Assembly: GCA_003505715.1 (NCBI GenBank)
Contig: DNXU01000494.1
Span: forward strand, 1,089 to 9,793
DNA from: Cyanobacteria bacterium UBA8803
GTDB taxonomy: Bacteria > Cyanobacteriota > Cyanobacteriia > Cyanobacteriales > Coleofasciculaceae
Length of the DNA: 8,705 bases
Direction of reading: 5' to 3'
The position numbers and the translations under genes were made by a program. The first letter of the stretch is position 1; every line of letters begins with the position of its first letter. The notes below the pieces were generated by a model. The model had not been told where the DNA came from. It saw nothing but the letters and a program-made list of their open reading frames with translations, and did not search any database. Of the stretch, positions 1 through 6,496 are shown piece by piece.

Positions 1-36
1 TTGGTTGTTGGTTGTTGGTTATTTGTTGGTTATTCG
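1..36. repeat. TTGGTTG-type heptamer tandem repeat
   Basis: The window opens inside a short tandem repeat. Units TTGGTTG, TTGGTTG and TTGGTTA lie back to back at 1-21, and after a 4-nt interruption another TTGGTTA lies at 26-32. Heptameric short tandem repeats of this kind are common between genes of filamentous cyanobacteria. The left end is cut by the window, so the true length is unknown. No coding function is apparent. Confidence 0.8.
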
Positions 37-68
37 GGAATTGTTAACCATGACAATTACAACATAAT

Positions 69-121
69 TCATACCTCATACCTCATCCCTCATCCCTCAT
101 ACCTCATCCCTCATCCCTCAA
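69..121. repeat. CTCAT(A/C)C heptamer tandem repeat array
   Basis: About seven head-to-tail 7-bp units of CTCATAC or CTCATCC fill this stretch; the order is a partial unit, then AC, CC, CC, AC, CC, CC, then CTCAA. The array is directly against the 3' end of the minus-strand DUF4350 gene. The TCA at 118-120, which reads as TGA on the minus strand, is that gene's stop codon. The same CTCATCC unit appears twice more inside the 5-oxoprolinase coding sequence. This looks like a mobile or expanding short-repeat family, not a CRISPR, since there are no unique spacers. Confidence 0.9.
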
Positions 122-1296
122 AGATGGTGGCGGATTTCCTGCCATTGGTTCAACCAGGTTAACAAATTGGACTCCTTGAGTCGGTGTTTTCGAGATTGTC
201 CTTGCAGGAGTTGTTCTAGTTCTGTGGCGGGACGCCCTGTTTGCTGTACCCAGGCTTCTACTAAGGATTGATAGTTGAGGGGAATTTCGCCTAATCCTAG
301 CGATCGCTGAAGTTGTAGCTGTTCTTCTTTGCCTACTACATCTAAAATGAACTCGCTGCTGCCTGCTTTTTGCAAGACGCCTGCTAAAGCGCGGATGTAG
401 GCTTCGCTGTTGTTTGCAACGGGTGCTGTGAGGGTGACGGGTTGTCCAAAGCGGCGTAAGCTAGCCCAAATGGCGACTATTAGTATGATGAGTCCCTGGA
501 GGAATGTCACAAATAGGGGTTTCTTGGTTAGATAACTGAATATGTTGTCCCCTGCTTCCTGCTTAATGACTTCTGTATCTTTATAACCGTGGATGTATTC
601 ATCAACCCATACTGGATTTTGCTCTTTGGCAGCAGATGTGGCAGCGGATTTAACGGATGTGTTTTGGGTGTTTTGGTTTTCTATGGGTGGTTTTCCTTTG
701 TCTTCTGTTTGGGTGACTAGTTGTGCTAGTAGTTCGTAGTTATTGGGGAAGTTCTGGTAGGCATTGGCGGCTAGATGGGGAGTGGTGGTGTAAATAATTT
801 TGCCTTTGCCTATTGGGTCTTGCCAGATAATTGTGCCGAAGCGATCGCCTACAATTTTTCCTTTGATCTCTTTATGCCTTCGTCCTGTGTCAATCTTGAC
901 TTTTCCCTTGGGACTATCCTGTAGGGTACTGAATGGTGCTTCTGTTACTGGTTGGTGAATGCCTAAAATCACTAGGGTATTGCCCTTTTTTACCCAGTCC
1001 TCCTCATTGCCATAGAGTTTTTTTTCTGTCAAGGTTTTGTGGATGCGCAATAAAGTTATCGGAGTTTTGATTTCCTGACTCTTAGCTAGTTCCAGAAAGG
1101 GTTTTTGCCAGCGCTGGATCGGGGTTCCTCGTTCTGTCATGAAGGCGTACCAAGCGCCATAACCATCTGGGGCTCTGCTGTAGGTCGAACCGCTGTTTAG
1201 CTTATTATTAGCAGGAGCAGCGATCAGGGTAATTAGCACGATCGCACCGATAGCGATCGCTCCGAATAACCATAACTGCCGCTGGGAAAGTTTCAT
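118..1296 (-). CDS. DUF4350 domain-containing two-helix membrane protein
   Basis: This 392-residue protein of unknown biochemical function matches the cyanobacterial DUF4350 type. A hydrophobic segment at residues 8-27 should be a signal anchor. It is followed by the domain (about 33-190), with the typical opening 'GSTYSRAPDGYGAWYAFM' and a later 'VDEYIHGY' (231-238) resembling the family's DE-x-HHG motif. Residues 200-228 form a polar low-complexity linker. A second membrane helix lies at about 261-280, and a soluble helical tail completes the protein. The main domain is therefore probably extracytoplasmic and the tail cytoplasmic. ATG at 1296 is chosen because it directly precedes the membrane helix; no clear Shine-Dalgarno is seen. 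From memory, DUF4350 genes often sit with MoxR-ATPase, DUF58 and DUF4129 genes, but none of these is in the window. The stop codon lies in a heptamer repeat, so the extreme C-terminus may have been trimmed. Confidence 0.85.
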   Translation of the reverse strand: MKLSQRQLWLFGAIAIGAIVLITLIAAPANNKLNSGSTYSRAPDGYGAWYAFMTERGTPIQRWQKPFLELAKSQEIKTPITLLRIHKTLTEKKLYGNEEDWVKKGNTLVILGIHQPVTEAPFSTLQDSPKGKVKIDTGRRHKEIKGKIVGDRFGTIIWQDPIGKGKIIYTTTPHLAANAYQNFPNNYELLAQLVTQTEDKGKPPIENQNTQNTSVKSAATSAAKEQNPVWVDEYIHGYKDTEVIKQEAGDNIFSYLTKKPLFVTFLQGLIILIVAIWASLRRFGQPVTLTAPVANNSEAYIRALAGVLQKAGSSEFILDVVGKEEQLQLQRSLGLGEIPLNYQSLVEAWVQQTGRPATELEQLLQGQSRKHRLKESNLLTWLNQWQEIRHHL

Positions 1297-1310
1297 ATTT
1301 GGGCTTGGGC

Positions 1311-1316
1311 TACAAT
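1311..1316 (+). promoter_or_regulatory. Candidate -10 box for the 5-oxoprolinase gene
   Basis: TACAAT matches the sigma-70 -10 consensus at five of six bases and would place a transcript start near 1323, about 40 nt before the ATG at 1365. No convincing -35 box is seen 17 bp upstream. This is the best plus-strand candidate in the 68-bp divergent region, but a weak one. Confidence 0.3.
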
Positions 1317-1343
1317 AAGACGTAAAACAGAATAAATTAACTT

Positions 1344-1349
1344 ATTATA
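1344..1349 (-). promoter_or_regulatory. Candidate -10 box for the DUF4350 gene
   Basis: The minus strand reads a perfect TATAAT here, 47 bp upstream of the DUF4350 start at 1296. No good TTGACA-like -35 is present 16-18 bp further upstream, where the sequence would lie in the start of the divergent oxoprolinase gene. Cyanobacterial promoters without a -35 box are known. The AT-rich stretch also holds the oxoprolinase ribosome-binding site on the other strand, so the two genes may influence each other. Confidence 0.45.
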
Positions 1350-1350
1350 T

Positions 1351-1354
1351 GGAG
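1351..1354 (+). promoter_or_regulatory. Ribosome-binding site GGAG of the 5-oxoprolinase gene
   Basis: GGAG ends 10 nt before the ATG at 1365 and is the only Shine-Dalgarno-like sequence near the gene start. It favours 1365 over the in-frame ATG at 1395 (residue 11), which lies nearer the first conserved motif but has no such site in front of it. Confidence 0.55.
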
Positions 1355-1364
1355 CGAAATAACG

Positions 1365-4300
1365 ATGAGTCTTGATCGGGTAAAGAACTCGTCGATGGCC
1401 AATTGGGATCTGTCTGGTTGGCAATTTTGGATCGATCGCGGGGGGACGTTTACCGATATTGTGGCACAACGCCCAGATGGCGAGATCGTTGTTCATAAAC
1501 TATTGTCGGAAAATCCAGAACGCTATCAGGATGCTGCTATTCAGGGTATTCGGGAGATTTTAGGAATTCCAGCCGAGGCACCCATCCCAACAGCACAAAT
1601 TGCGGCAGTCAAAATGGGTACGACGGTGGCGACGAATGCACTGTTAGAACGTAAGGGCGATCGCACTGTTCTGCTGATAACTAAAGGGTTCCGCGATGCC
1701 CTCAGAATTGGCTCTTCACACCGTCCGAATATTTTTGCTCGTCACATTGTACTTCCAGAAATGCTGTATGAGCGGGTAATTGAGGTCGAAGAACGCTACA
1801 CTGCTCAGGGAGAAGAATTAATTCCACTTCAGATTAACGAAGCCCTGATACAAGTGCTGCAATCAGCCTACGATGATGGCATTCGGGCTTGTGCGATCGC
1901 GTTTCTGCACGGTTACCGTTACCCTAGCCACGAACAAGCAATTGCGGCAAAAGCCCGTGATATCGGTTTCACCCAAATCTCAGTTTCCCACCAAGTCAGC
2001 CCACTCATGAAGCTGATTAGTCGAGGCGATACCACAGTTGTGGATGCGTACCTATCTCCTATTCTCCGGCGGTATGTGGCACAGGTGGCAGCAGAACTAG
2101 GAAAAAATAACAGCAAAACACAACAGACAAAGCCACCCCATTCATCCCTCATCTCTCATCCCTCATCCTTCCGTTTAATGTTCATGCAGTCCAACGGTGG
2201 CTTAATTGAAGCTGAGCGATTTCAAGGCAAAGATAGCATTCTATCGGGACCGGCGGGCGGTATTGTTGGGGCCGTCAAGACGAGTGCGATGGCAGGTTTT
2301 GAGCAAATCATCGGATTTGATATGGGTGGGACATCAACTGATGTTTCACACTTTAACGGAGAATACGAGCGCACTTTTGAAAGTGAAGTTGCTGGAGTGC
2401 GGCTAAGGGCACCGATGATGTCAATTCATACAGTAGCAGCAGGAGGTGGCTCGATTCTAACCTTTGACGGCTACCGCTACCGGGTGGGTCCGGAGTCAGC
2501 GGGTGCCGATCCCGGCCCAGCTTGCTACCGTCGGGGCGGTCCGTTAACAGTTACTGACTGTAATGTGATGGTAGGCAAGCTGCAAGCTGCATTCTTTCCT
2601 GCTGTGTTTGGCAGGGAGGGGAACTTGTCCCTAGATACTGAGATCGTGCAGCTCTCATTTGCGCAATTGGCAGCAGAAATTGGCGAAAAGACTGGCAGTC
2701 AGCGCACGCCGGAACAAGTAGCTGAGGGATTTTTAGCGATCGCGATCGACAAAATGGCCAATGCGATTAAGAAAATTTCCATCTCTAGAGGTTATGATGT
2801 CACGGAATATACGCTGTGCTGCTTTGGCGGTGCCGGCGGACAACATGCCTGTCTGATTGCTGATCTCTTGGGCATGAGGAGCATTTTGATTCATCCCTAC
2901 GCCGGAGTCCTCTCTGCTTATGGGATTGGCTTAGCGGATGTGCGATCGCTTAAAGAAAAGGCGGTAGAAGCTCAATTAACCCACGATCTAGTGCCCATGT
3001 TACAGCAAATGCTGAGCGCACTCTCGGCAGAAGGGTATGCTGAAATGAGGCAGCAGGGTATTGAGGCATCCCAAATTGACGTTCTTTTTAAAGTACATCT
3101 ACGCTATGCAGGCACAGATTCGGCCTTAGTCGTAGATTTTGGTAATCTGGAAACCTTACCCGATGAGTTTAGCAATCGCTGTGTCATTCTAAGAGAACGC
3201 TTTGAGCAAGCCTACCATCAGCGGTATGGCTTCACGATGCCCGATAAAGCCCTGATCGTGGAAGCGGTTGCGGTGGAAGTGGTGGGACGGACTGGCGATC
3301 TTAAAGAACCAACCCTGGTATCGAACAGAACAGCACCACTCCAGCCGATCGCCACTATTAAGATCTACACCAAAGGCAATTGGCACGATACGCCCGTTTA
3401 TCAACGCCATGATTTGAGATCTGGCGATCGCATCACCGGGGCTGCCTTAATTATTGAACCTACAGGCACAAATGTAATCGAGCCGGGATGGCGTGCAGAA
3501 TTAACTTCACAAAATGATCTGATTTTGAGTAAGGATGACAGCCCTAAAGCAAAGGACGAAGTAGCAAATGCATCTATTCTTCCTCCGCCCTCCTCTCAAG
3601 AAGTTTCTGACTTGACAAAGTACACCCATTCATCCCTCATCCGGAGTCCCTCATCCTTGTCCCCCGATCCTGTTCTTTTGGAGATCTTCAACAATTTAGT
3701 ACGGGCGATCGCCGAGGAAATGGGAATTACGCTGCAAAACACCAGTTACTCGGTCAATATCAAAGAAAGACTGGATTTCTCCTGCGCCATTTTTGATCGC
3801 TACGGACAACTGGTTGCCAATGCCCCCCATATTCCCGTTCATCTGGGTTCGATGAGTGAAAGTGTGGGTAGTTTAATTCAAGCTAAAGGCAAGACTCTGA
3901 AACCCGGAGATGCTTATGTATCTAACAATCCCTATAACGGGGGGACGCATTTGCCAGATGTGACTGTTATTACTCCGATTTTTGTCCCTGACTCTGCCGT
4001 GCCGCTGTTTTATGTGGCTTCACGGGGACATCATGCCGACATTGGCGGTATTACACCCGGTTCCATGCCACCTTATAGCACTACGATTGACCAAGAAGGC
4101 ATCTTGCTAGATAACGTGCTCCTTGTTGAGCGAGGACGTTTTCAAGAAACCAAGTTACTGGAATTATTGAGCGCAGGTGATTATCCAGTTCGCAATCCTG
4201 CTCAAAATTTAGCCGATCTCCAAGCACAAATTGCTGCTAATGAGCGAGGGTGCTCCGAACTCCACCGCATGGTTGAGCATTACGGACTCTTCACCGTGCA

Positions 4301-5192
4301 AGCCTACATGCAGCACGTTCAAGATAATGCCGCAGAATCAGTACGACGGGCGATCGATGTACTCAAAGATGGCAGCTTTACCTATCCCATGGATGATGGC
4401 AGCCAGATTTGCGTCAAGATTACCATCGATCGGGATAACCGTTCTGCTCGTATTGACTTCACGGGCACTTCACCCCAGCAATCGACAAATTTTAATGCAC
4501 CATTGGCCATTGGCAAAGCAGTTGTGCTTTATGTGTTTCGGACACTAGTGGAGGATGATATTCCCCTGAATGCAGGTTGCCTCAAGCCAATAGAGATTTT
4601 TATCCCAGAAGGCTGTCTGCTCAATCCGCGCTATCCTGCTGCTGTGGTGGCAGGCAATGTGGAAACCTCGCAAGCGATCGCCAATGCCTTATATGGTGCC
4701 CTGGGCGTAATGGCAGCATCTCAAGGCACGATGAATAATTTCACCTTTGGCAACGAACAACACCAGTATTATGAAACGATCTGTGGCGGTTCTGGAGCTG
4801 GGGTAGATTTTGACGGCACTGATGCGGTTCAGACGCATATGACGAACTCGCGCCTCACCGATCCGGAGGTACTGGAGTGGCGGTTTCCAGTTTTAGTCGA
4901 AGAGTTTGCGATCCGTCCCAATAGTGGCGGCAAGGGCAAACATCGGGGCGGCAATGGGGTAATTCGCCGGATTAAATTCCGAGAAGTGATGACAGCAGCA
5001 ATTTTATCGGGTCATCGCGTGATTCCACCCTTTGGGTTAGCAGGTGGTGCAGCAGGAGCGATCGGACGCAATTATCTTGTCCGTCGTGATGGAACCATCA
5101 AACCCCTCACTAGTAAAGCAGAAGTTCAAATGCATCCGGGTGATATCTTCGTCATAGAAACTCCTGGAGGTGGAGGAGCTGGCTCGATATAG
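1365..5192 (+). CDS. Fused hydantoinase A/B protein, 5-oxoprolinase type (ATP-dependent)
   Basis: This 1275-residue protein has the domain order of 5-oxoprolinase, which hydrolyses 5-oxo-L-proline to L-glutamate with ATP in the cytoplasm. A HyuA N-terminal domain (about 20-205) opens with the phosphate-binding 'FWIDRGGTFTDIV' and has 'MGTTVATNALLERKG' at 84-98. The HyuA actin-like core follows, with 'SGPAGGIVGAV' (294-304), 'GFDMGGTSTDVSHF' (317-330), 'AAGGGSI' and 'GADPGPACYRRGG'. A later 'CCFGGAGGQHACLIADLLGM' belongs to the same half. From about residue 767 it is HyuB: 'DPVLLEIFNNLVRAIAEEMG', 'NNPYNGGTHLPDV', 'ASRGHHADIGG', and a glycine-rich end. The length is close to the roughly 1290 residues of animal 5-oxoprolinase. 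Odd features are two peptide insertions coded partly by CTCATCC repeats, at about residues 247-268 and 722-766. All core motifs are intact, so it is probably functional. A related cyclic amide such as a hydantoin as substrate cannot be excluded. Confidence 0.92.
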   Translation: MSLDRVKNSSMANWDLSGWQFWIDRGGTFTDIVAQRPDGEIVVHKLLSENPERYQDAAIQGIREILGIPAEAPIPTAQIAAVKMGTTVATNALLERKGDRTVLLITKGFRDALRIGSSHRPNIFARHIVLPEMLYERVIEVEERYTAQGEELIPLQINEALIQVLQSAYDDGIRACAIAFLHGYRYPSHEQAIAAKARDIGFTQISVSHQVSPLMKLISRGDTTVVDAYLSPILRRYVAQVAAELGKNNSKTQQTKPPHSSLISHPSSFRLMFMQSNGGLIEAERFQGKDSILSGPAGGIVGAVKTSAMAGFEQIIGFDMGGTSTDVSHFNGEYERTFESEVAGVRLRAPMMSIHTVAAGGGSILTFDGYRYRVGPESAGADPGPACYRRGGPLTVTDCNVMVGKLQAAFFPAVFGREGNLSLDTEIVQLSFAQLAAEIGEKTGSQRTPEQVAEGFLAIAIDKMANAIKKISISRGYDVTEYTLCCFGGAGGQHACLIADLLGMRSILIHPYAGVLSAYGIGLADVRSLKEKAVEAQLTHDLVPMLQQMLSALSAEGYAEMRQQGIEASQIDVLFKVHLRYAGTDSALVVDFGNLETLPDEFSNRCVILRERFEQAYHQRYGFTMPDKALIVEAVAVEVVGRTGDLKEPTLVSNRTAPLQPIATIKIYTKGNWHDTPVYQRHDLRSGDRITGAALIIEPTGTNVIEPGWRAELTSQNDLILSKDDSPKAKDEVANASILPPPSSQEVSDLTKYTHSSLIRSPSSLSPDPVLLEIFNNLVRAIAEEMGITLQNTSYSVNIKERLDFSCAIFDRYGQLVANAPHIPVHLGSMSESVGSLIQAKGKTLKPGDAYVSNNPYNGGTHLPDVTVITPIFVPDSAVPLFYVASRGHHADIGGITPGSMPPYSTTIDQEGILLDNVLLVERGRFQETKLLELLSAGDYPVRNPAQNLADLQAQIAANERGCSELHRMVEHYGLFTVQAYMQHVQDNAAESVRRAIDVLKDGSFTYPMDDGSQICVKITIDRDNRSARIDFTGTSPQQSTNFNAPLAIGKAVVLYVFRTLVEDDIPLNAGCLKPIEIFIPEGCLLNPRYPAAVVAGNVETSQAIANALYGALGVMAASQGTMNNFTFGNEQHQYYETICGGSGAGVDFDGTDAVQTHMTNSRLTDPEVLEWRFPVLVEEFAIRPNSGGKGKHRGGNGVIRRIKFREVMTAAILSGHRVIPPFGLAGGAAGAIGRNYLVRRDGTIKPLTSKAEVQMHPGDIFVIETPGGGGAGSI
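2141..2168 (+). repeat. CTCATCC heptamer repeat inside the oxoprolinase gene (HyuA part)
   Basis: Four consecutive heptamers (TTCATCC, CTCATCT, CTCATCC, CTCATCC) lie inside the coding frame and encode 'HSSLISHPSS' (residues 259-268). With the lysine/glutamine-rich stretch before them, they form an extra segment of about 22 residues between 'RRYVAQVAAELG' and 'RLMFMQSNGGL'. From memory of the family these two motifs lie much closer together. The unit is the same as in the array at 69-121. Confidence 0.85.
3629..3656 (+). repeat. CTCATCC heptamer repeat inside the oxoprolinase gene (A/B linker)
   Basis: Units TTCATCC, CTCATCC, a divergent GGAGTCC and CTCATCC encode 'HSSLIRSPSS' (residues 755-764). 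They lie at the end of a proline/serine-rich linker (about 722-766) that joins the HyuA and HyuB halves. The 17 bases CCCATTCATCCCTCATC are identical to those at 2137-2153, and both copies are read in the same frame as 'HSSLI'. Confidence 0.8.
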
Positions 5193-5232
5193 TTATAAAG
5201 CCTTGAAAAAAAACTAACCACCCATCCCCTAT

Positions 5233-5244
5233 ATCCGTTGCCAA
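5233..5244 (+). promoter_or_regulatory. Leader 12-mer ATCCGTTGCCAA before the AAA gene
   Basis: ATCCGTTGCCAA ends 2 nt before the ATG at 5247, where a Shine-Dalgarno would be expected. Two near-identical copies (one mismatch each) lie in tandem before the YcaO start at 6497. It could be a shared regulatory site, a translation element or a dispersed short repeat; the sequence alone does not decide. Confidence 0.4.
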
Positions 5245-5246
5245 GC

Positions 5247-6404
5247 ATGAGCAATTATAAATACTACGAATACCAAGTCGGGGGCAGCCTACCGTTTGAT
5301 GCTCCCACTTATGTAGTGCGGCAAGCGGACGGTGAACTCTACGAAGGCTTGAGTGGGGGTGAGTTTTGTTACGTCCTTAACTCTCGTCAGATGGGCAAGT
5401 CGAGCTTGCGGGTACGCACCATGCAACGCCTGCAAGCTGAGGGGTTTGCCTGTGCGACTATTGATATTACGGCAATTGGCACTTCCCATATCACCCCAGA
5501 GCAATGGTATGCCGGGGTAATTGATAGTATTGTCAGTAGCTTGGATCTGTATGACAGGTTTGATTTAGAGGACTGGTGGATTGCTCATAGTTTGCTCTCG
5601 CATGTCCAGAAATTCAACAAATTTATTGAAGGGGTTCTGCTAGCGTCAATTTCTCAAAATATCGTGATTTTTATCGATGAAATCGATAGCGTTCTCAGCC
5701 TCAGTTTTCAAGTTGATGATTTTTTCGCCGCCATGCGGGCTTGCTATAACAATCGAGCTGACAAACCTGTCTACCGCCGCTTAACCTTTGCCCTCTTTGG
5801 CGTGGCTACCCCCTCAGATTTAATCCAAGACAGACACCGCAGCACGCCCTTTAATATTGGCAGAGCAATTGAACTTAGTGGTTTCCAGGGGCATGAGGTA
5901 CAACCTTTGAGTCAAGGCTTAGAGGAGAAAACGAGTAGGCCAGCAGCAGTAATTGCAGAGGTATTGAATTGGACTGGCGGTCAGCCGTTTTTGACTCAAA
6001 AACTGTGTAAACTAATTGTGAGTTCAGAAAGTTGTATTTTAGCGGGTCAGGAAGCCGATTTTGTTGGGGAGTTGGTGCGATCGCAAATCCTGGAAAATTG
6101 GGAAACCCAAGATGAGCCGGAGCATCTCAGGACGATACGCGATCGCCTTCTATACAGCAGTCAGCGCCAAGGCCAACTGCTTCAACTGTATCGACAAATT
6201 TTGCAAACCGGAGATGTTAAGGCAACTAACGAACCAGAACAGCTAGAATTGCTGCTAACTGGTTTGGTGGTCAAGCAACAAGGTAAGTTAAAGGTTTATA
6301 ACCGTATTTATGCCTCGGTTTTTCATCAAAGTTGGGTTGAAAATGCTTTGAACCAGCAACTGGTCTGCCACATTTTCCAGATTACCCCACGGCATACTCA
6401 GTAA
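5247..6404 (+). CDS. AAA-like (AAA_35-type) ATPase, stand-alone
   Basis: This 385-residue P-loop ATPase is of the type usually annotated in cyanobacteria as an AAA-like domain. It opens with the family signature '[20 protein letters not shown]'. A modified Walker A '[10 protein letters not shown]' lies at 45-54 (K51, S52) and Walker B '[12 protein letters not shown]' at 139-150 (D144, E145). Further family motifs are '[13 protein letters not shown]' (181-193), 'TPFNIG' and '[11 protein letters not shown]' (244-254), followed by a winged-helix-like C-terminal part ending near '[19 protein letters not shown]'. In many relatives this ATPase is followed by WD40, sensor or other modules; here the protein stops about 20 residues later. 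The role is unknown; such ATPases are thought to act in signalling or as STAND-like switches. ATG at 5247 is preferred to the in-frame TTG at 5238. Neither has a Shine-Dalgarno. The gene follows the oxoprolinase by 54 bp and may be co-transcribed; a TTGAAA at 5203-5208 lacks a well-placed -10 partner. Confidence 0.85.
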   Translation: MSNYKYYEYQVGGSLPFDAPTYVVRQADGELYEGLSGGEFCYVLNSRQMGKSSLRVRTMQRLQAEGFACATIDITAIGTSHITPEQWYAGVIDSIVSSLDLYDRFDLEDWWIAHSLLSHVQKFNKFIEGVLLASISQNIVIFIDEIDSVLSLSFQVDDFFAAMRACYNNRADKPVYRRLTFALFGVATPSDLIQDRHRSTPFNIGRAIELSGFQGHEVQPLSQGLEEKTSRPAAVIAEVLNWTGGQPFLTQKLCKLIVSSESCILAGQEADFVGELVRSQILENWETQDEPEHLRTIRDRLLYSSQRQGQLLQLYRQILQTGDVKATNEPEQLELLLTGLVVKQQGKLKVYNRIYASVFHQSWVENALNQQLVCHIFQITPRHTQ

Positions 6405-6407
6405 ATT

Positions 6408-6425
6408 GGCGCTTCAAGAAGCGCC
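6408..6425. terminator. Perfect inverted repeat after the AAA gene (possible terminator)
   Basis: GGCGCTTCAAGAAGCGCC is fully self-complementary outside its centre and forms a 7-bp GC-rich stem with a CAAG loop. It begins 4 nt after the AAA stop codon, as expected of a terminator hairpin. It is not followed by a run of T, so it is not a canonical intrinsic terminator. It lies 11 nt before the YcaO -10 box and overlaps the expected -35 position, so it could instead be an operator. Confidence 0.5.
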
Positions 6426-6436
6426 TCCTGCTCAGC

Positions 6437-6442
6437 TATAAT
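6437..6442 (+). promoter_or_regulatory. Candidate -10 box for the YcaO gene
   Basis: A perfect TATAAT lies 54 bp upstream of the ATG at 6497. The expected -35 (TTCAAG at 6413-6418, 18-bp spacer, three of six matches) falls inside the hairpin at 6408-6425. A transcript would start near 6450 and carry the direct repeat at 6457-6489 in its leader. This suggests the YcaO gene has its own promoter, separate from the oxoprolinase-AAA genes. Confidence 0.5.
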
Positions 6443-6456
6443 ACCACATACTTTAC

Positions 6457-6489
6457 ATTCGTTACATCCGTTACCAAATCCGCTGCCAA
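6457..6489 (+). repeat. Degenerate tandem 12-mer repeat before the YcaO gene
   Basis: ATCCGTTACCAA (6466-6477) is followed directly by ATCCGCTGCCAA (6478-6489), and a partial unit ATTCGTTAC (6457-6465) precedes them. The last unit ends 7 nt before the YcaO ATG. The same 12-mer, with one mismatch to either full copy, stands before the AAA gene at 5233-5244. No Shine-Dalgarno is present. Confidence 0.6.
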
Positions 6490-6496
6490 ATTATAC

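Noticed and set aside
69..121. Possible CRISPR array
   Set aside because: The 7-bp units are directly adjacent and there are no unique spacers; this is a short tandem repeat.
1293..1496. Minus-strand 67-codon frame over the oxoprolinase start
   Set aside because: It overlaps the well-supported oxoprolinase N-terminus and both promoters, has no recognisable domain, and looks like a shadow frame.
4231..4548. Plus-strand 105-codon frame within the oxoprolinase gene
   Set aside because: It lies wholly inside conserved HyuB sequence in another frame and resembles no known protein.
1365..5192. Fusion of HyuA and HyuB as a novelty
   Set aside because: A single-chain A/B arrangement is normal for 5-oxoprolinases; only the repeat-derived insertions are unusual.
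5238..5246. TTG start of the AAA gene three codons upstream
   Set aside because: ATG at 5247 gives the usual beginning of the family and there is no Shine-Dalgarno to favour the TTG; the TTG also lies within the 12-mer repeat.
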